Below the pieces are notes generated by a model. It saw only the letters and a list, made by a program, of their open reading frames with translations. It was not told the DNA's origin and did not search any database. Positions 24,904 to 34,241 of a DNA stretch of 64,000 bases are shown here, in pieces (position 1 is the first letter of the stretch; every line of letters begins with the position of its first letter). Origin of the DNA: Luteibacter yeojuensis (GTDB lineage: Bacteria > Pseudomonadota > Gammaproteobacteria > Xanthomonadales > Rhodanobacteraceae). The stretch is taken from the NCBI RefSeq assembly GCF_000964085.1, contig NZ_JZRB01000014.1, positions 182,349 to 246,348 of the forward strand, read 5' to 3'. A program made the position numbers and the translations under genes.

Positions 24904-27437
24904 TGGCCTGGATCATGGCGGGGATGGCGACGCTTGTCGCCATCCTCGTTACCCTGTTGTTCCTCAAGATCCGCCGTCTCGACGCGGAGCCCAAGCTCAA
25001 CTTCCGCAGGCCCCATGGGCAGGCGGTGGCTGACTTGCTCAACTACGCCGCCGTCGTCGACGATGGCGTGGTGGTGTGCAAGAACGGCGCCTTCATGGCG
25101 GCGTGGGTGTTCGAGGGCGACGACGCGGCGAGCAGTACCGACGAGCAGCGTGAAAACGCCTCCGCCCGTGTGAACCAGGCGCTCGCGCGCCTGGGCAACG
25201 GCTGGATGGTGCACGTGGATGCCGTGCGGCGTCCGGCGAGCGAGTACGCGGATGCCGGCCGTTCGCACTTTGGCGATCCCGTCTCGCGGGCCATCGATGA
25301 AGAGCGGCGGCGGCTGTTCCAGAGCCTGGGCGCGACGTACGAGGGCTACCTCGTCATCACGCTCACCTGGTTCCCGCCGCAGATCGCGCAGCGCAAGTTC
25401 GTGGAACTGATGTTCGACGACGATACCGAGGTGGCTGGCAAGACCGAGCGCACCACGGCGCTCATCGGCGACTTCCAGCGGGAATGCCGTGCCTTCGAGG
25501 GGCGCCTTTCCTCCGTGTTCCGCATGACCCGCCTGCGTGGCCAGCGTGTGATCACGGAAGAAGGGCGCAGGCAGACCCATGACGACCTGCTGCGCTGGCT
25601 GCAGTTCTGCGTCACGGGCCTGGACCACCCCATCGTGCTGCCGGATAACCCGGTGTACATCGATGCGCTGGTGGGTGGCCAGGAGATATGGGCGGGTATC
25701 GCACCGCGCATTGGCCGGCGCTTCGTGCAGGTGGTGGCGATCGAGGGTTTCCCGCTGGAGTCGTACCCGGGGATCCTGGCCTCGCTGGCCGAGCTGCCGA
25801 GTGAGTATCGCTGGAGCAACCGCTTCATCTTCATGGATCCCCATGAAGCCCTGCGGGAGATGGAAAAGTTCCGCAAGAAGTGGCGGCAGAAGGTGCGTGG
25901 CTTCTTCGACCAGATCTTCCAGACCAACACCGGGTCGGTGAACTACGACGCCCTGTCGATGATGCAGGACGCGGAAGCGGCCATCGCGGAGATCAACAGT
26001 GGCCTCGTGGCGCAGGGCTACTACACCAGCGTGGTCGTCGTCTCGGATGACGACCGCGCCCGGCTGGATCGTTCGGTACGCCAGATCGAAAAGGCGATCA
26101 ATGCGCGCGGGTTCGCCGCGCGCATCGAGACGGTCAACACGATGGACGCGCTGCTGGGCAGCTTCCCCGGGCACGGCGTGGAGAACGTGCGGCGGCCGCA
26201 GATGAACACGCTGAACCTGGCCGACCTGCTGCCCAGCTCCACGATCTGGACGGGGCAGCCGGAAGCACCGTGCCCGATGTACCCGCCGCATTCCCCGCCG
26301 CTGATGCAGTGCGTGACCCAGGGTGCAACCCCGTTCCGGTTGAACCTGCACGTGAACGACCTGGGGCACACCTTCATCTTTGGCCCCACGGGTGCGGGCA
26401 AGTCGACCCACCTGGGTTTGCTGGCGGCGCAGATGCGGCGTTACCCGGGCATGTCGCTGTACTGCTTCGACAAGGGCCGGTCGCTTTATCCCCTGGTGAA
26501 GGCGTGTGGCGGCCTGCATTTCGATGTCGGTGGTGACGACGACACGCTGGCCTTCTGCCCCCTGCAGTTCCTGGAGGGCAAGTCGGACCGGGCATGGGCA
26601 CTGGAGTGGATCGATGCCATGCTCGCCCTTAACGGCGTGCAGACCACCCCGGCACAGCGCAATGAGATCGCCAACGCCATTCTCTCGATGCATGCATCGG
26701 GGGCGACGACGTTGTCGGAGTTCGTGCTGATGATCCAGGACGAGCCGATCCGCGAGGCGCTGAAGGTGTACACCGCGGACGGCGCCATGGGCCACCTGCT
26801 CGATGCCAACGTCGATGGCCTGCGGCTATCCGACTTCGCGGTGTTCGAGATCGAGGACCTGCTGAACCTTGGTGACCGCTTTGTGCTGCCGGTGCTGTTG
26901 TACCTGTTCCGGCGCATCGAGACCTCGCTGAAGGGCCAGCCGGCCGCGATCATCCTGGACGAGGCGTGGCTGATGCTGGGCCACCCTGTGTTCCGGGCCA
27001 AGATCCGCGAGTGGCTGAAGGTGCTGCGCAAGGCCAACTGCCTTGTGGTCATGGCCACGCAGAGCCTTTCGGACGCGGCGAACAGCGGCATCCTCGACGT
27101 GATCGTGGAATCCACGGCCACGAAGATCTTCCTGCCCAACCCGTTCGCCCGGGACGACGACGCGGCGGCCCTTTACCGGCGCATGGGGCTGAACACGCGG
27201 CAGATCGAGATACTGGCCACAGCGGTGCAGAAGCGCCACTACTACTACGTCTCGGACAAGGGCCGCCGCCTCTACGACCTGGCCCTCGGGCCGCTCGCGC
27301 TCGCCTTCATCGGCAGCACCGACAAGGAATCGATCGGAACCATCCGCACGCTCGAGCAGCGCCACGGCGAGGGCTGGGTGCATGAGTGGCTGCAGGTGAA
27401 AGGCCTGCGGCTGGCGGATTACGGAGTCACAGCATGA
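24900..27437 (+). CDS. trbE: TrbE, VirB4-family secretion ATPase
   Basis: An 845-residue ATPase, close to the length of RP4 TrbE. It starts with a membrane helix (WIMAGMATLVAILVTLLFL), then the CagE/TrbE N-terminal domain and a C-terminal ATPase. Walker A is GPTGAGKST at about 495-503; Walker B is AAIILDEAWLML at about 682-693, followed by ANCLVVMATQSLSDA. It energises pilus biogenesis and substrate transfer. It overlaps trbD and trbF by four bases each. Intact, with no lesion seen. Confidence 0.93.
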   Translation: MMAWIMAGMATLVAILVTLLFLKIRRLDAEPKLNFRRPHGQAVADLLNYAAVVDDGVVVCKNGAFMAAWVFEGDDAASSTDEQRENASARVNQALARLGNGWMVHVDAVRRPASEYADAGRSHFGDPVSRAIDEERRRLFQSLGATYEGYLVITLTWFPPQIAQRKFVELMFDDDTEVAGKTERTTALIGDFQRECRAFEGRLSSVFRMTRLRGQRVITEEGRRQTHDDLLRWLQFCVTGLDHPIVLPDNPVYIDALVGGQEIWAGIAPRIGRRFVQVVAIEGFPLESYPGILASLAELPSEYRWSNRFIFMDPHEALREMEKFRKKWRQKVRGFFDQIFQTNTGSVNYDALSMMQDAEAAIAEINSGLVAQGYYTSVVVVSDDDRARLDRSVRQIEKAINARGFAARIETVNTMDALLGSFPGHGVENVRRPQMNTLNLADLLPSSTIWTGQPEAPCPMYPPHSPPLMQCVTQGATPFRLNLHVNDLGHTFIFGPTGAGKSTHLGLLAAQMRRYPGMSLYCFDKGRSLYPLVKACGGLHFDVGGDDDTLAFCPLQFLEGKSDRAWALEWIDAMLALNGVQTTPAQRNEIANAILSMHASGATTLSEFVLMIQDEPIREALKVYTADGAMGHLLDANVDGLRLSDFAVFEIEDLLNLGDRFVLPVLLYLFRRIETSLKGQPAAIILDEAWLMLGHPVFRAKIREWLKVLRKANCLVVMATQSLSDAANSGILDVIVESTATKIFLPNPFARDDDAAALYRRMGLNTRQIEILATAVQKRHYYYVSDKGRRLYDLALGPLALAFIGSTDKESIGTIRTLEQRHGEGWVHEWLQVKGLRLADYGVTA

Positions 27438-28150
27438 TGAAAAAGAAAAAGCGCGCCGGCGCCCCGCTGGCGCCCGCATCCGGGCTGGGCCACCCCTACC
27501 TCAATGCCCGGCGCACCTGGAACTCGCACGTCGGCACGCTGGTCGCGTCGCGCACGCTCTGGCAGGCCATGGCACTGACCAGCCTGCTGGTGGCGCTCGC
27601 GGCCGTGGGCGGCGTGGTGTACATCGGCAGCCAGTCGAAGTTCGTTCCCTATGTGGTGGAAGTGAACAAGCTGGGTGAGGCCATGGCCGTGGCGCCGGCG
27701 TCGCAGGCGGCCAAGCTCGACCAGCGCGTCGTCCGTGCTTCCGTGGCGGAGTTCATTACCAATGCCCGCATCGTCTCGCCTGACATCGCGATGCAGCGTC
27801 GCGCCATCTTCAAGCTGTATGCGCTGATGCAGTCCAATAGCGCCGCCACGCGGAAGATGACGGCCTACCTCAATGGAAACCCCGAAACCAATCCGTTCAA
27901 GCGCGCCGAGAAGATGACCGCGAACGTGGAGATCGTCTCCGCGATCCCGCAGACAGCCGCCACCTGGCAGGTCGACTGGGTCGAGACCTTGCGCACCCGC
28001 AAGGGCGAGACGCTCGGCAAGCCCTATCGCATGCGCGCCCTGCTTAACGTCGACGCCCGCGGCCTGCCGCCCGACACCGACGAAGAGCAGCTGCGCCTCA
28101 ACCCCCTCGGCATCTACATCACCGACTACTCCTGGTCGAAGCAGTTCTAA
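27434..28150 (+). CDS. trbF: TrbF, VirB8-like core protein
   Basis: A 238-residue bitopic inner-membrane protein: short cytoplasmic N-terminus with HPYLNARRTWNSH, a membrane helix at about 46-66 (MALTSLLVALAAVGGVVYIG), and a periplasmic NTF2-like domain (KFVPYVVEVNKLGEAMAVAPA, WQVDWVETLRTRKGE, closing PLGIYITDYSWSKQF). VirB8 proteins nucleate assembly of the inner-membrane complex. ATG 27434 overlaps the trbE stop. Confidence 0.92.
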   Translation: MMKKKKRAGAPLAPASGLGHPYLNARRTWNSHVGTLVASRTLWQAMALTSLLVALAAVGGVVYIGSQSKFVPYVVEVNKLGEAMAVAPASQAAKLDQRVVRASVAEFITNARIVSPDIAMQRRAIFKLYALMQSNSAATRKMTAYLNGNPETNPFKRAEKMTANVEIVSAIPQTAATWQVDWVETLRTRKGETLGKPYRMRALLNVDARGLPPDTDEEQLRLNPLGIYITDYSWSKQF

Positions 28151-28155
28151 GCACC

Positions 28156-29061
28156 ATGACCCCCATCAAAACTATCCCCGCACTCGCGTTCGCGCTGGCA
28201 CTCCCCGGCCTCGCCTTCGCACAAACCGATACCGACCTTGCCAACCAGTACTTCTCGGGCACCCAGAACCCGACGCTCACCAAACAGGAGAAAGCTGGCC
28301 TCGACATCTCGCGCCAGTGGATCGCCAGCACCTCGGATTCCGTGAAGCCGGTTCCCGGCCCGGACGGCACCATCCGCTTCCTCTTCGGCCAGTCCCAGCC
28401 GAGCATCGTCTGCGCCGTGATGCAGGTGTGTGACGTGGAGTTGCAGCCCGGCGAGCAGGTCAGCTCCGTGAACCTCGGTGACGCCGTGCGCTGGCTGGTC
28501 GAGCCGGCGCTTTCCGGCGCCGGCGAACAGGCCATCCAGCATCTTGTGATCAAGCCGCTCGACGTTGGCCTCGAGACCTCGCTCATGGTCACGACCGACC
28601 GTCGCACGTACCACCTTCGCCTGCGTTCCCACCGGACGGAGTACATGCCCCGCGTGGCCTTCTCGTATCCCGACTCGGTGGATGCGAAGTGGGCCGCGGT
28701 AAAGAAGAAGACCGCCGTGGAGCACGCCCGCAAGCCCGAGGCCGCGCGCTCCAATGAATACCTCGGCAACCTCGATTTTGCTTACCGCGTTCGCGGGAAC
28801 GCGCCGTTCAAACCCTCGCGTGTCTACAACGACGGCACCAAGACCATCATTGAGATGCCCGACACCTTCCACCAGGGCGAGGCGCCTACGCTGCTCGTGA
28901 TCCGCGAAAGTGGCAGCGTGTTCAAGAAGGATGACGAGGTGATGGTGAACTACCGGCTGCAGGATGGGCGGTACGTTGTCGACACGCTGTTCGAGAAAGC
29001 CGTACTGGTCGCGGGCGTGGGTGTTGGCCAGCGCAAGGTGACCATCGAGAGGAAGCGATGA
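28156..29061 (+). CDS. trbG: TrbG, VirB9/CagX-like outer-membrane core protein
   Basis: A 301-residue protein with a signal peptide (ALAFALALPGLAFAQ). It has a VirB9 N-terminal beta domain (IRFLFGQSQPSIVCAVMQVCDVELQPGE) and the C-terminal domain (NLDFAYRVRGNAPFKPSRVYNDGTK, then EAPTLLVIRESG). With TrbH and TrbI it would form the ring through the periplasm and outer membrane. It starts five bases after trbF and overlaps trbH by four. Confidence 0.92.
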   Translation: MTPIKTIPALAFALALPGLAFAQTDTDLANQYFSGTQNPTLTKQEKAGLDISRQWIASTSDSVKPVPGPDGTIRFLFGQSQPSIVCAVMQVCDVELQPGEQVSSVNLGDAVRWLVEPALSGAGEQAIQHLVIKPLDVGLETSLMVTTDRRTYHLRLRSHRTEYMPRVAFSYPDSVDAKWAAVKKKTAVEHARKPEAARSNEYLGNLDFAYRVRGNAPFKPSRVYNDGTKTIIEMPDTFHQGEAPTLLVIRESGSVFKKDDEVMVNYRLQDGRYVVDTLFEKAVLVAGVGVGQRKVTIERKR

Positions 29062-29465
29062 GCGTGAGGTGGCTTGCGCTTGCCACGACGCTGGGGGTGG
29101 CCGCCTGCTCGCCGGTGAAGCAGCCGGCACGCTCCGTGGCTGATGGCGACCCGCTGCGGACGGCCGTGGTCACCGACATCGTCGAGACCATGATCGCCAT
29201 GTATGCGCCCGGCGTCACGCCGCTAGCGCCGGCACGCGCCATGGGTGGGCCATTTGAGACGGCCCTTCTCGGAGCATTGCGCGGTCGCGGCTACGACGTG
29301 CTGATCACGCCTGGTCGCGGTGCGGCCTTCGACTGTCATGTCGACGTGCTGGAAGGCCCCGTGTACCGCGTCGTCGTTAGCGTAGGCGATAGCCGTCTTT
29401 CCCGCCTATGGGTGGTGAAGGGTGGCGAGGCCTACGCGGGTGGCGCCTGGGCATACAGGGAGTAG
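29058..29465 (+). CDS. trbH: TrbH-like lipoprotein
   Basis: A 135-residue protein with a short signal sequence and a plausible lipobox (LGVAAC, Cys 17). The mature part is small and contains the phrases FETALLGALRGRGYDVLITPGRG and VYRVVVSVGDSRLSRLW. Position between trbG and trbI and the lipid anchor match TrbH, which plays the VirB7-like role of stabilising the outer-membrane ring. Sequence alone would not identify it; order and lipobox do. Confidence 0.78.
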   Translation: MSVRWLALATTLGVAACSPVKQPARSVADGDPLRTAVVTDIVETMIAMYAPGVTPLAPARAMGGPFETALLGALRGRGYDVLITPGRGAAFDCHVDVLEGPVYRVVVSVGDSRLSRLWVVKGGEAYAGGAWAYRE

Positions 29466-29470
29466 CGGGC

Positions 29471-30697
29471 ATGGCTAAAGTCAACGAGCGCGACGACGAC
29501 CTCGCCGCGGTGAACGCGACAGACAGCGCCCCACCTGCCGCTGGCGATGCCCCCATTGGTGTGCGTCGTGTCAACAACATGCCTCTGCTTATCGTCGGGG
29601 CAGTCATAGTTGTTTTTGTCGTCCTGGTGGCGATGGTGGCCGCACAACGTGGCGCGGCCGGCGAAGAAAAGCTCGCACCACCGTCCCTCGGCGAGAGCAA
29701 CCAGGCACTGGACCAGATGCTGGCCCAGGGCGCCCTGGCCGGCATCATCGAGGATCCGGACAGCAACAAGGCGCCCTCCTTTGCCGTTGCAAGGGCCGAC
29801 GACCTCGATGCGCCGCCGGTACCCGAAGGCACGGTTCCTGCGAACGACGCGAGCCAAAGCGAGCGCATGAAGCTCTTTGAGACGGCGATGAAGGCCAAGA
29901 CGGCGCTCGGGCAGACTACGGTCGTAGCGCCGCGCGCAGGGGAAGAAGCGGAAGAAGCGAAAGCCTCAGGCGCGCCCGACGCAACGGTGCCGGACATGCG
30001 CATACCCGTGCACGCCGACGGCGACTACGGCCAGTTCGCACGAAAGAAGACGAAGCGTGGCGCCGAAGATCGCTGGGCCCTCGACATGGAACTGGAGAAC
30101 CCGCGTAGCCGGTATGAGCTAAGGGCGGGGTCGATCATTCCCGCGACGATGATCTCGGGCATCAACTCGGAACTGCCCGGCCAGATCATCGGCCAGGTCA
30201 GCCAGGATGTTTTCGACACGCCCACGGGAAAGTTTCGGCTCATCCCGCAGGGCGCGCGCCTGATAGGTCGCTATAGCAACCGGATCGTCGATGGCCAATC
30301 GCGCGTCCTTGTGGCCTGGCAACGCATCGTCTTCCCCGACGGTAAAGCCCTCGACATTGGATCGATGGAGGGTGTCGACAGTGCTGGCTATGCGGGCTTC
30401 AACGATCAGGTTGACCGCCACTATTGGCGGATCTTCGGCTCAGCCATCCTCATGTCGGGTATCGCGACAGGCCTGACATCGTCCGCTGTCAATCCGTCGA
30501 ACGATCCTTTCGGCTCTTCGAGCCTCGCGCAGTTCAACTCGCAACTGGCCAACCAGATCGGCGAGGTGTCGACCAAGATGATCGAGAAGAACATGAACGT
30601 GGCACCGACGCTCATGATCCGCCCGGGATACCGGTTCAACGTGATGGCGGTAAAGGATTTGCCGTTCGATCACCCTTACCAGCCTTTCGATTACTGA
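29471..30697 (+). CDS. trbI: TrbI, VirB10-like core protein
   Basis: A 408-residue protein: a cytoplasmic N-terminus, one membrane helix at about 37-57 (MPLLIVGAVIVVFVVLVAMV), a low-complexity periplasmic linker to about residue 190, and the VirB10 barrel. The barrel has YELRAGSIIPATMISGINSEL, PTGKFRLIPQGARLIGRY, DGKALDIGSMEGVD and the antenna region (FGSAILMSGIATGLTSSA). It spans both membranes and gates the channel. ATG 29471 is used; the open frame extends further upstream without family likeness. Confidence 0.92.
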   Translation: MAKVNERDDDLAAVNATDSAPPAAGDAPIGVRRVNNMPLLIVGAVIVVFVVLVAMVAAQRGAAGEEKLAPPSLGESNQALDQMLAQGALAGIIEDPDSNKAPSFAVARADDLDAPPVPEGTVPANDASQSERMKLFETAMKAKTALGQTTVVAPRAGEEAEEAKASGAPDATVPDMRIPVHADGDYGQFARKKTKRGAEDRWALDMELENPRSRYELRAGSIIPATMISGINSELPGQIIGQVSQDVFDTPTGKFRLIPQGARLIGRYSNRIVDGQSRVLVAWQRIVFPDGKALDIGSMEGVDSAGYAGFNDQVDRHYWRIFGSAILMSGIATGLTSSAVNPSNDPFGSSSLAQFNSQLANQIGEVSTKMIEKNMNVAPTLMIRPGYRFNVMAVKDLPFDHPYQPFDY

Positions 30698-30702
30698 TCC
30701 CA

Positions 30703-30726
30703 TGGCGACGCGGGCAGGCGTCGCCA
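30703..30726. repeat. Hairpin upstream of trbJ
   Basis: TGGCGACG, 8-base loop, CGTCGCCA: perfect 8-bp arms in the trbI-trbJ gap, with the trbJ ribosome-binding site 17 bases downstream. A near-identical hairpin lies just after trbJ at 31582-31607, and the same core occurs at 1421-1452. It could be a processing or attenuation signal or a REP-like repeat. Confidence 0.6.
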
Positions 30727-30758
30727 CCATTGCACCAACCAGAAAGGAGTCATCCACA

Positions 30759-31577
30759 GTGAAGCGAGTTTCCAGGACTGCCATGGCGTTTGCCCTTGCC
30801 GCGGCCGTCGCATCGCCCGCCTACGCGGGCATCCCTGTGTTCGATGCAATGAACTTTGCATCGAACGTCGTCCAGAACATCCAGCTGGCAAAGATCCATT
30901 ACCAGCTGAAGGACCAAGGCCAGGGCACGGTCATCTACAACACAAACAACATCGATAATTCAACCAAGAAAATCGATCACTCGACGTCCATATCCGCCAA
31001 GTACGACCAGAGGAACTACGAGATCAACCAGAACTTCAAGTGGGTGATCAAGCTTGGAGAGGGTGGTGAAGAGATCATTCCGATTCCTCGCGATGTCGAA
31101 AACAAGCTGATCGCCATGTTCGGTGGCAGCGACGAGGCGGCTTACGATTCTTATGCGAAGAAGTTCCAGGACGCGGACCACTATATGAGCCCAGGCTTCT
31201 CGGGCAACCTTGGCGAGGCACCGAGCGAGTCGTCGCGTGCGCGCAAGGCCGCGAACGACCTGCTGGTGCGCTCGATCCATGCCGAGCAGGTAGCCCTGCA
31301 GGAAGAGGTCGAAGGCTTCGCGGCCCTCCAGGAGCTCGGAAAGACGGTAGAGGGGCAGGCCCAACAAATGCAGCTTGCTAACGCCCTGGCAGGATCCCAG
31401 ATCAACCAGCTCGCAAAGATGCGCAATGCCATGCTTGTGTCCGATGCCCAGCGCGTCGCCGAGTCGCAGGCCGCCGCGGATCGCGAGGCCAGGGCTATCG
31501 CCGTTGGCCAGCGCATGCGGATGGGACTGGATAAAAAGGTCGCGGTGGGCCTCGTCCCGGCCGTCGCTGCCCCCTGA
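30759..31577 (+). CDS. trbJ: TrbJ, VirB5-like protein
   Basis: A 272-residue exported protein with a signal peptide ending in ASPAYAG. The first mature residues IPVFDAMNFASNVVQNIQLAK are typical of TrbJ/VirB5. A helical C-terminal half follows (KTVEGQAQQMQLANALAGSQINQLAKM). VirB5 proteins sit at the pilus tip. The GTG start at 30759 is set by an AAAGGAG site nine bases upstream; an ATG at 30702 would run through the hairpin and bury the signal peptide. The middle section, rich in Asn, Lys and Ile codons, is less GC-rich than the genome around it. Confidence 0.88.
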   Translation: MKRVSRTAMAFALAAAVASPAYAGIPVFDAMNFASNVVQNIQLAKIHYQLKDQGQGTVIYNTNNIDNSTKKIDHSTSISAKYDQRNYEINQNFKWVIKLGEGGEEIIPIPRDVENKLIAMFGGSDEAAYDSYAKKFQDADHYMSPGFSGNLGEAPSESSRARKAANDLLVRSIHAEQVALQEEVEGFAALQELGKTVEGQAQQMQLANALAGSQINQLAKMRNAMLVSDAQRVAESQAAADREARAIAVGQRMRMGLDKKVAVGLVPAVAAP

Positions 31578-31581
31578 CGAG

Positions 31582-31607
31582 ATGGCGGCGGGGGCAGCCG
31601 TCGCCAT
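31582..31607. repeat. Hairpin downstream of trbJ
   Basis: ATGGCGGCG, 8-base loop, CGTCGCCAT: 9-bp arms with one G-U pair, starting five bases after the trbJ stop. It mirrors the hairpin at 30703-30726 in size, loop and sequence, so trbJ is bracketed by the pair. No T-tract follows, so it is not a classical terminator; transcript stabilisation or processing is more likely. Confidence 0.6.
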
Positions 31608-31637
31608 GCTGAGCACGAACCCTACCTACGAACCGAT

Positions 31638-34241
31638 ATGCAACGACTCCCTAGACCATGCGTGGCCATCGCCATTGGCCTCGCGTGCTTTCTCACCGCG
31701 GGTGAAGCCCTCGCGCAACAGGCCGAGCCCGACTTCCGGACGATGGTCTCGTACATCCTGGAGCGCCTCGCCGGGTATCACTTCGTCGGCGATATGCTCG
31801 AGGCCGCCAAGAACCTTTTCTGGTCCCTTGCGGCGATCAGCCTGGTCTGGACGATGGCAGTGCATCTCGTGCGCCAGGACATCGGCGACATGATGATGGA
31901 GCTGATCAGGTTCATGGTGGTCACCGGATTCTTCTACTGGATGCTGATCAACGTCACCGAGTGGAATGAGGGTGGCCACGGGTTCGTGCAGCTCATCATC
32001 GAGTCGTTCATGGAAATGCCCCAGGGTGTTCCAAACGACTCGCTCAATGTCACGAACGCGAATTCGCTCCTGGCCAAGGGGTTCACGGTTTTCTTTGCCA
32101 CGGTAGACGACGTGGCGGGAGGCGAGGTGCCCGACCAGTTGCTGGGTGTATCGCTGGCGACCATTGTTCTTATCCTGCTCGCTTGCCTCGCGGCACAGTT
32201 CCTCCTGCTCATCGTGATGGCGTGGGTTCTCGCCTTCGCGGGGGTCTTCCTGCTGGGGTTCGGCGGCTCACGCTGGACATCGCAGGTCGCCATCAATTAC
32301 TACAAGCACGTTTTCGCGGTCGGTGCCGCACTCGTTTCACTGACCGCCATCGGGACCATTGGTGACCGCCTCCTGGGCGAACTCGGGCCGAGTAGCCAGG
32401 CGGGTATACGCAGCGTGGGGCAATACGGTTACCTCGGCCTCATGATCGGTGTTTCCGTGCTTATGCTGGTGCTTGGCGTTCGCGTGCCGCAGTTGGTCTA
32501 TGCGCTTGTGACGCAGTCGCCGGTTGGCCTCTTCGTCGGTACGGCCGCCGCTGCGGGTACCGCCATTGCGTCTGGTGGCAACGCCATCGCGGCTAGCCTT
32601 CATCGTCCGCCGCAGGGCGGCGGCCCCGCAGATGCAGCCGGTGCGGTGATGTCCGCGGTTTCCCGTGGCGCGCCTGGTGGCGATGCCTTTCATGTCGGCT
32701 CGGGCACGGATCCGTTCGGCGTACCACGTCGCGCGGATCCTCTTCGCCACGGCACCGCCTTCGGGCGTGCAACGACGACAGCCACCCCGGTGGGCACGGA
32801 CGAAGGCGGCCGGGCGGAGGGCTGGCGGGATATGTCGCGTGGCAGCGAGTTGGATGCCGCGAAGGGTGCTGGCGCCCGCCCGCCCGACTATTCCGCTGAG
32901 TTGGACCAGGCCGTTGCGTCGCGCGCGCAGCGCTACGAAGGTAAGCAGGGAGCTACAAGGCCCTCGATGGGTGGCGGCGATGCGGTGGACGTGCACCACG
33001 AACGTGAACTACCGCATGCAGCCGCAGCCGCCGGGGCGGCGACTGGCAATTCGGACGGAACGTTGGGTGGTCGACCGATGGCACACGCGCCGTACGCCGG
33101 GCATGGTCCGTCGACGATGGGCGGACCCATCGACCCGCACATGGAGAGCGCGGACCTTACGTCGACCTTGCAACCCGAGCATGCCGCCCGTCGAGCATCG
33201 ACAGTGGCGGACGTTGCTTCGGTGCCAACATCTATCGACCCAGTGGCCACTGACATCAGGCATGAGTCGGTCCGGGATGATGCCGTTAGTGGGGCAACGC
33301 ACGTCGATGCACAGCCCCGTGTGGGCGCGGGGGTATCCAGCGCTACGCCCGGCGTGCCGCTACCTGCAATAGCGGAAGGTGCGCCGACGGCCGTGGAGAT
33401 CAGCCACGCCATGCCCACGACAGGTGCTGAAGCGCATGCCCCGTCGCCGTTCCTGCGTAAACCTGGGCACGCGTCGCCCATCGAGCCCGCGCTCACTTCG
33501 CACGCACCCGCCATGGTCACCGACACCAGAGCGACGACGCACGAAATGATCGGGTCGGGAGCCCTCACAGGCAATACGGCGCCTCAAAGCATCGCTACGG
33601 CAACGCATCCGGAGGCCGCGAACATCTCAACTGTCGAGACGGGCACAAGCCCGCCGCGCTCCGTTGCGGGGAGCGCGTCCACGGGCCACGAGAGCCATGA
33701 GGAAGCCTCGCACGGCCCGGGCGTCCATGGCGCGGTTCCAGTGGATTCTGCGCATACCCGTTCGCACGCAGGGCACGCGCCAGAGGCTGAGGCAAGCATC
33801 GCAGCAACGAGCACGGTTACATCGGCAGCACATTCCCATGGAGCCATCCCGCCGGGTACGACTCCCACGATAACCACGACGGATACACCCATCCAGCCAG
33901 CCGACGCGTCTGTAACAGCTGCAGCGGCCGCACATGGACGGCCACATACCAAGGGCGATCCAGAAAAGAACGATCTCGCGACCAGCATGGCGGAGCCCGT
34001 GCTCGGCACGGCTTCGCCGTCCGCTGCAACGGGCGAAGCCGTGCACGATGCACCGCCCGTCAGTGACCCAGCGACGCAAGCCGACGAAGATGCCGTGAAA
34101 CCGCGCCGGAAACGCCGTCACCGTCGAGGCGCAGCGAGTGCCACGGAATCCCTGGCGCCCGAGGCCGCGGCCATCCAGCCAGTACCCGTCGAGGCGCCGC
34201 CGGAAGACGACGGGCACACCAACGAGGGTGGCCCTGCCTGA
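31638..34241 (+). CDS. trbL: TrbL, VirB6-like channel protein with a long disordered tail
   Basis: An 867-residue protein, against about 530 for RP4 TrbL. A signal-like start (CVAIAIGLACFLTAGEALA) and about six membrane helices (such as LATIVLILLACLAAQFLLLIVM and LGLMIGVSVLMLVLGV) fill residues 1-315. The remaining 550 residues are low-complexity: rich in Ala, Thr, Ser, Pro, Gly, His and Asp, without predicted helices, ending in a basic patch KPRRKRRHRRG and an acidic end. The tail is of unknown role. Its composition differs from neighbours. The stop overlaps the trbN start (TGATG). trbK, usually between J and L, is missing. Confidence 0.88.
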   Translation: MQRLPRPCVAIAIGLACFLTAGEALAQQAEPDFRTMVSYILERLAGYHFVGDMLEAAKNLFWSLAAISLVWTMAVHLVRQDIGDMMMELIRFMVVTGFFYWMLINVTEWNEGGHGFVQLIIESFMEMPQGVPNDSLNVTNANSLLAKGFTVFFATVDDVAGGEVPDQLLGVSLATIVLILLACLAAQFLLLIVMAWVLAFAGVFLLGFGGSRWTSQVAINYYKHVFAVGAALVSLTAIGTIGDRLLGELGPSSQAGIRSVGQYGYLGLMIGVSVLMLVLGVRVPQLVYALVTQSPVGLFVGTAAAAGTAIASGGNAIAASLHRPPQGGGPADAAGAVMSAVSRGAPGGDAFHVGSGTDPFGVPRRADPLRHGTAFGRATTTATPVGTDEGGRAEGWRDMSRGSELDAAKGAGARPPDYSAELDQAVASRAQRYEGKQGATRPSMGGGDAVDVHHERELPHAAAAAGAATGNSDGTLGGRPMAHAPYAGHGPSTMGGPIDPHMESADLTSTLQPEHAARRASTVADVASVPTSIDPVATDIRHESVRDDAVSGATHVDAQPRVGAGVSSATPGVPLPAIAEGAPTAVEISHAMPTTGAEAHAPSPFLRKPGHASPIEPALTSHAPAMVTDTRATTHEMIGSGALTGNTAPQSIATATHPEAANISTVETGTSPPRSVAGSASTGHESHEEASHGPGVHGAVPVDSAHTRSHAGHAPEAEASIAATSTVTSAAHSHGAIPPGTTPTITTTDTPIQPADASVTAAAAAHGRPHTKGDPEKNDLATSMAEPVLGTASPSAATGEAVHDAPPVSDPATQADEDAVKPRRKRRHRRGAASATESLAPEAAAIQPVPVEAPPEDDGHTNEGGPA

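Noticed and set aside
31578..31637. A trbK entry-exclusion lipoprotein between trbJ and trbL
   Set aside because: Only 60 bases are available and they hold a hairpin; no lipobox or signal peptide can be read.
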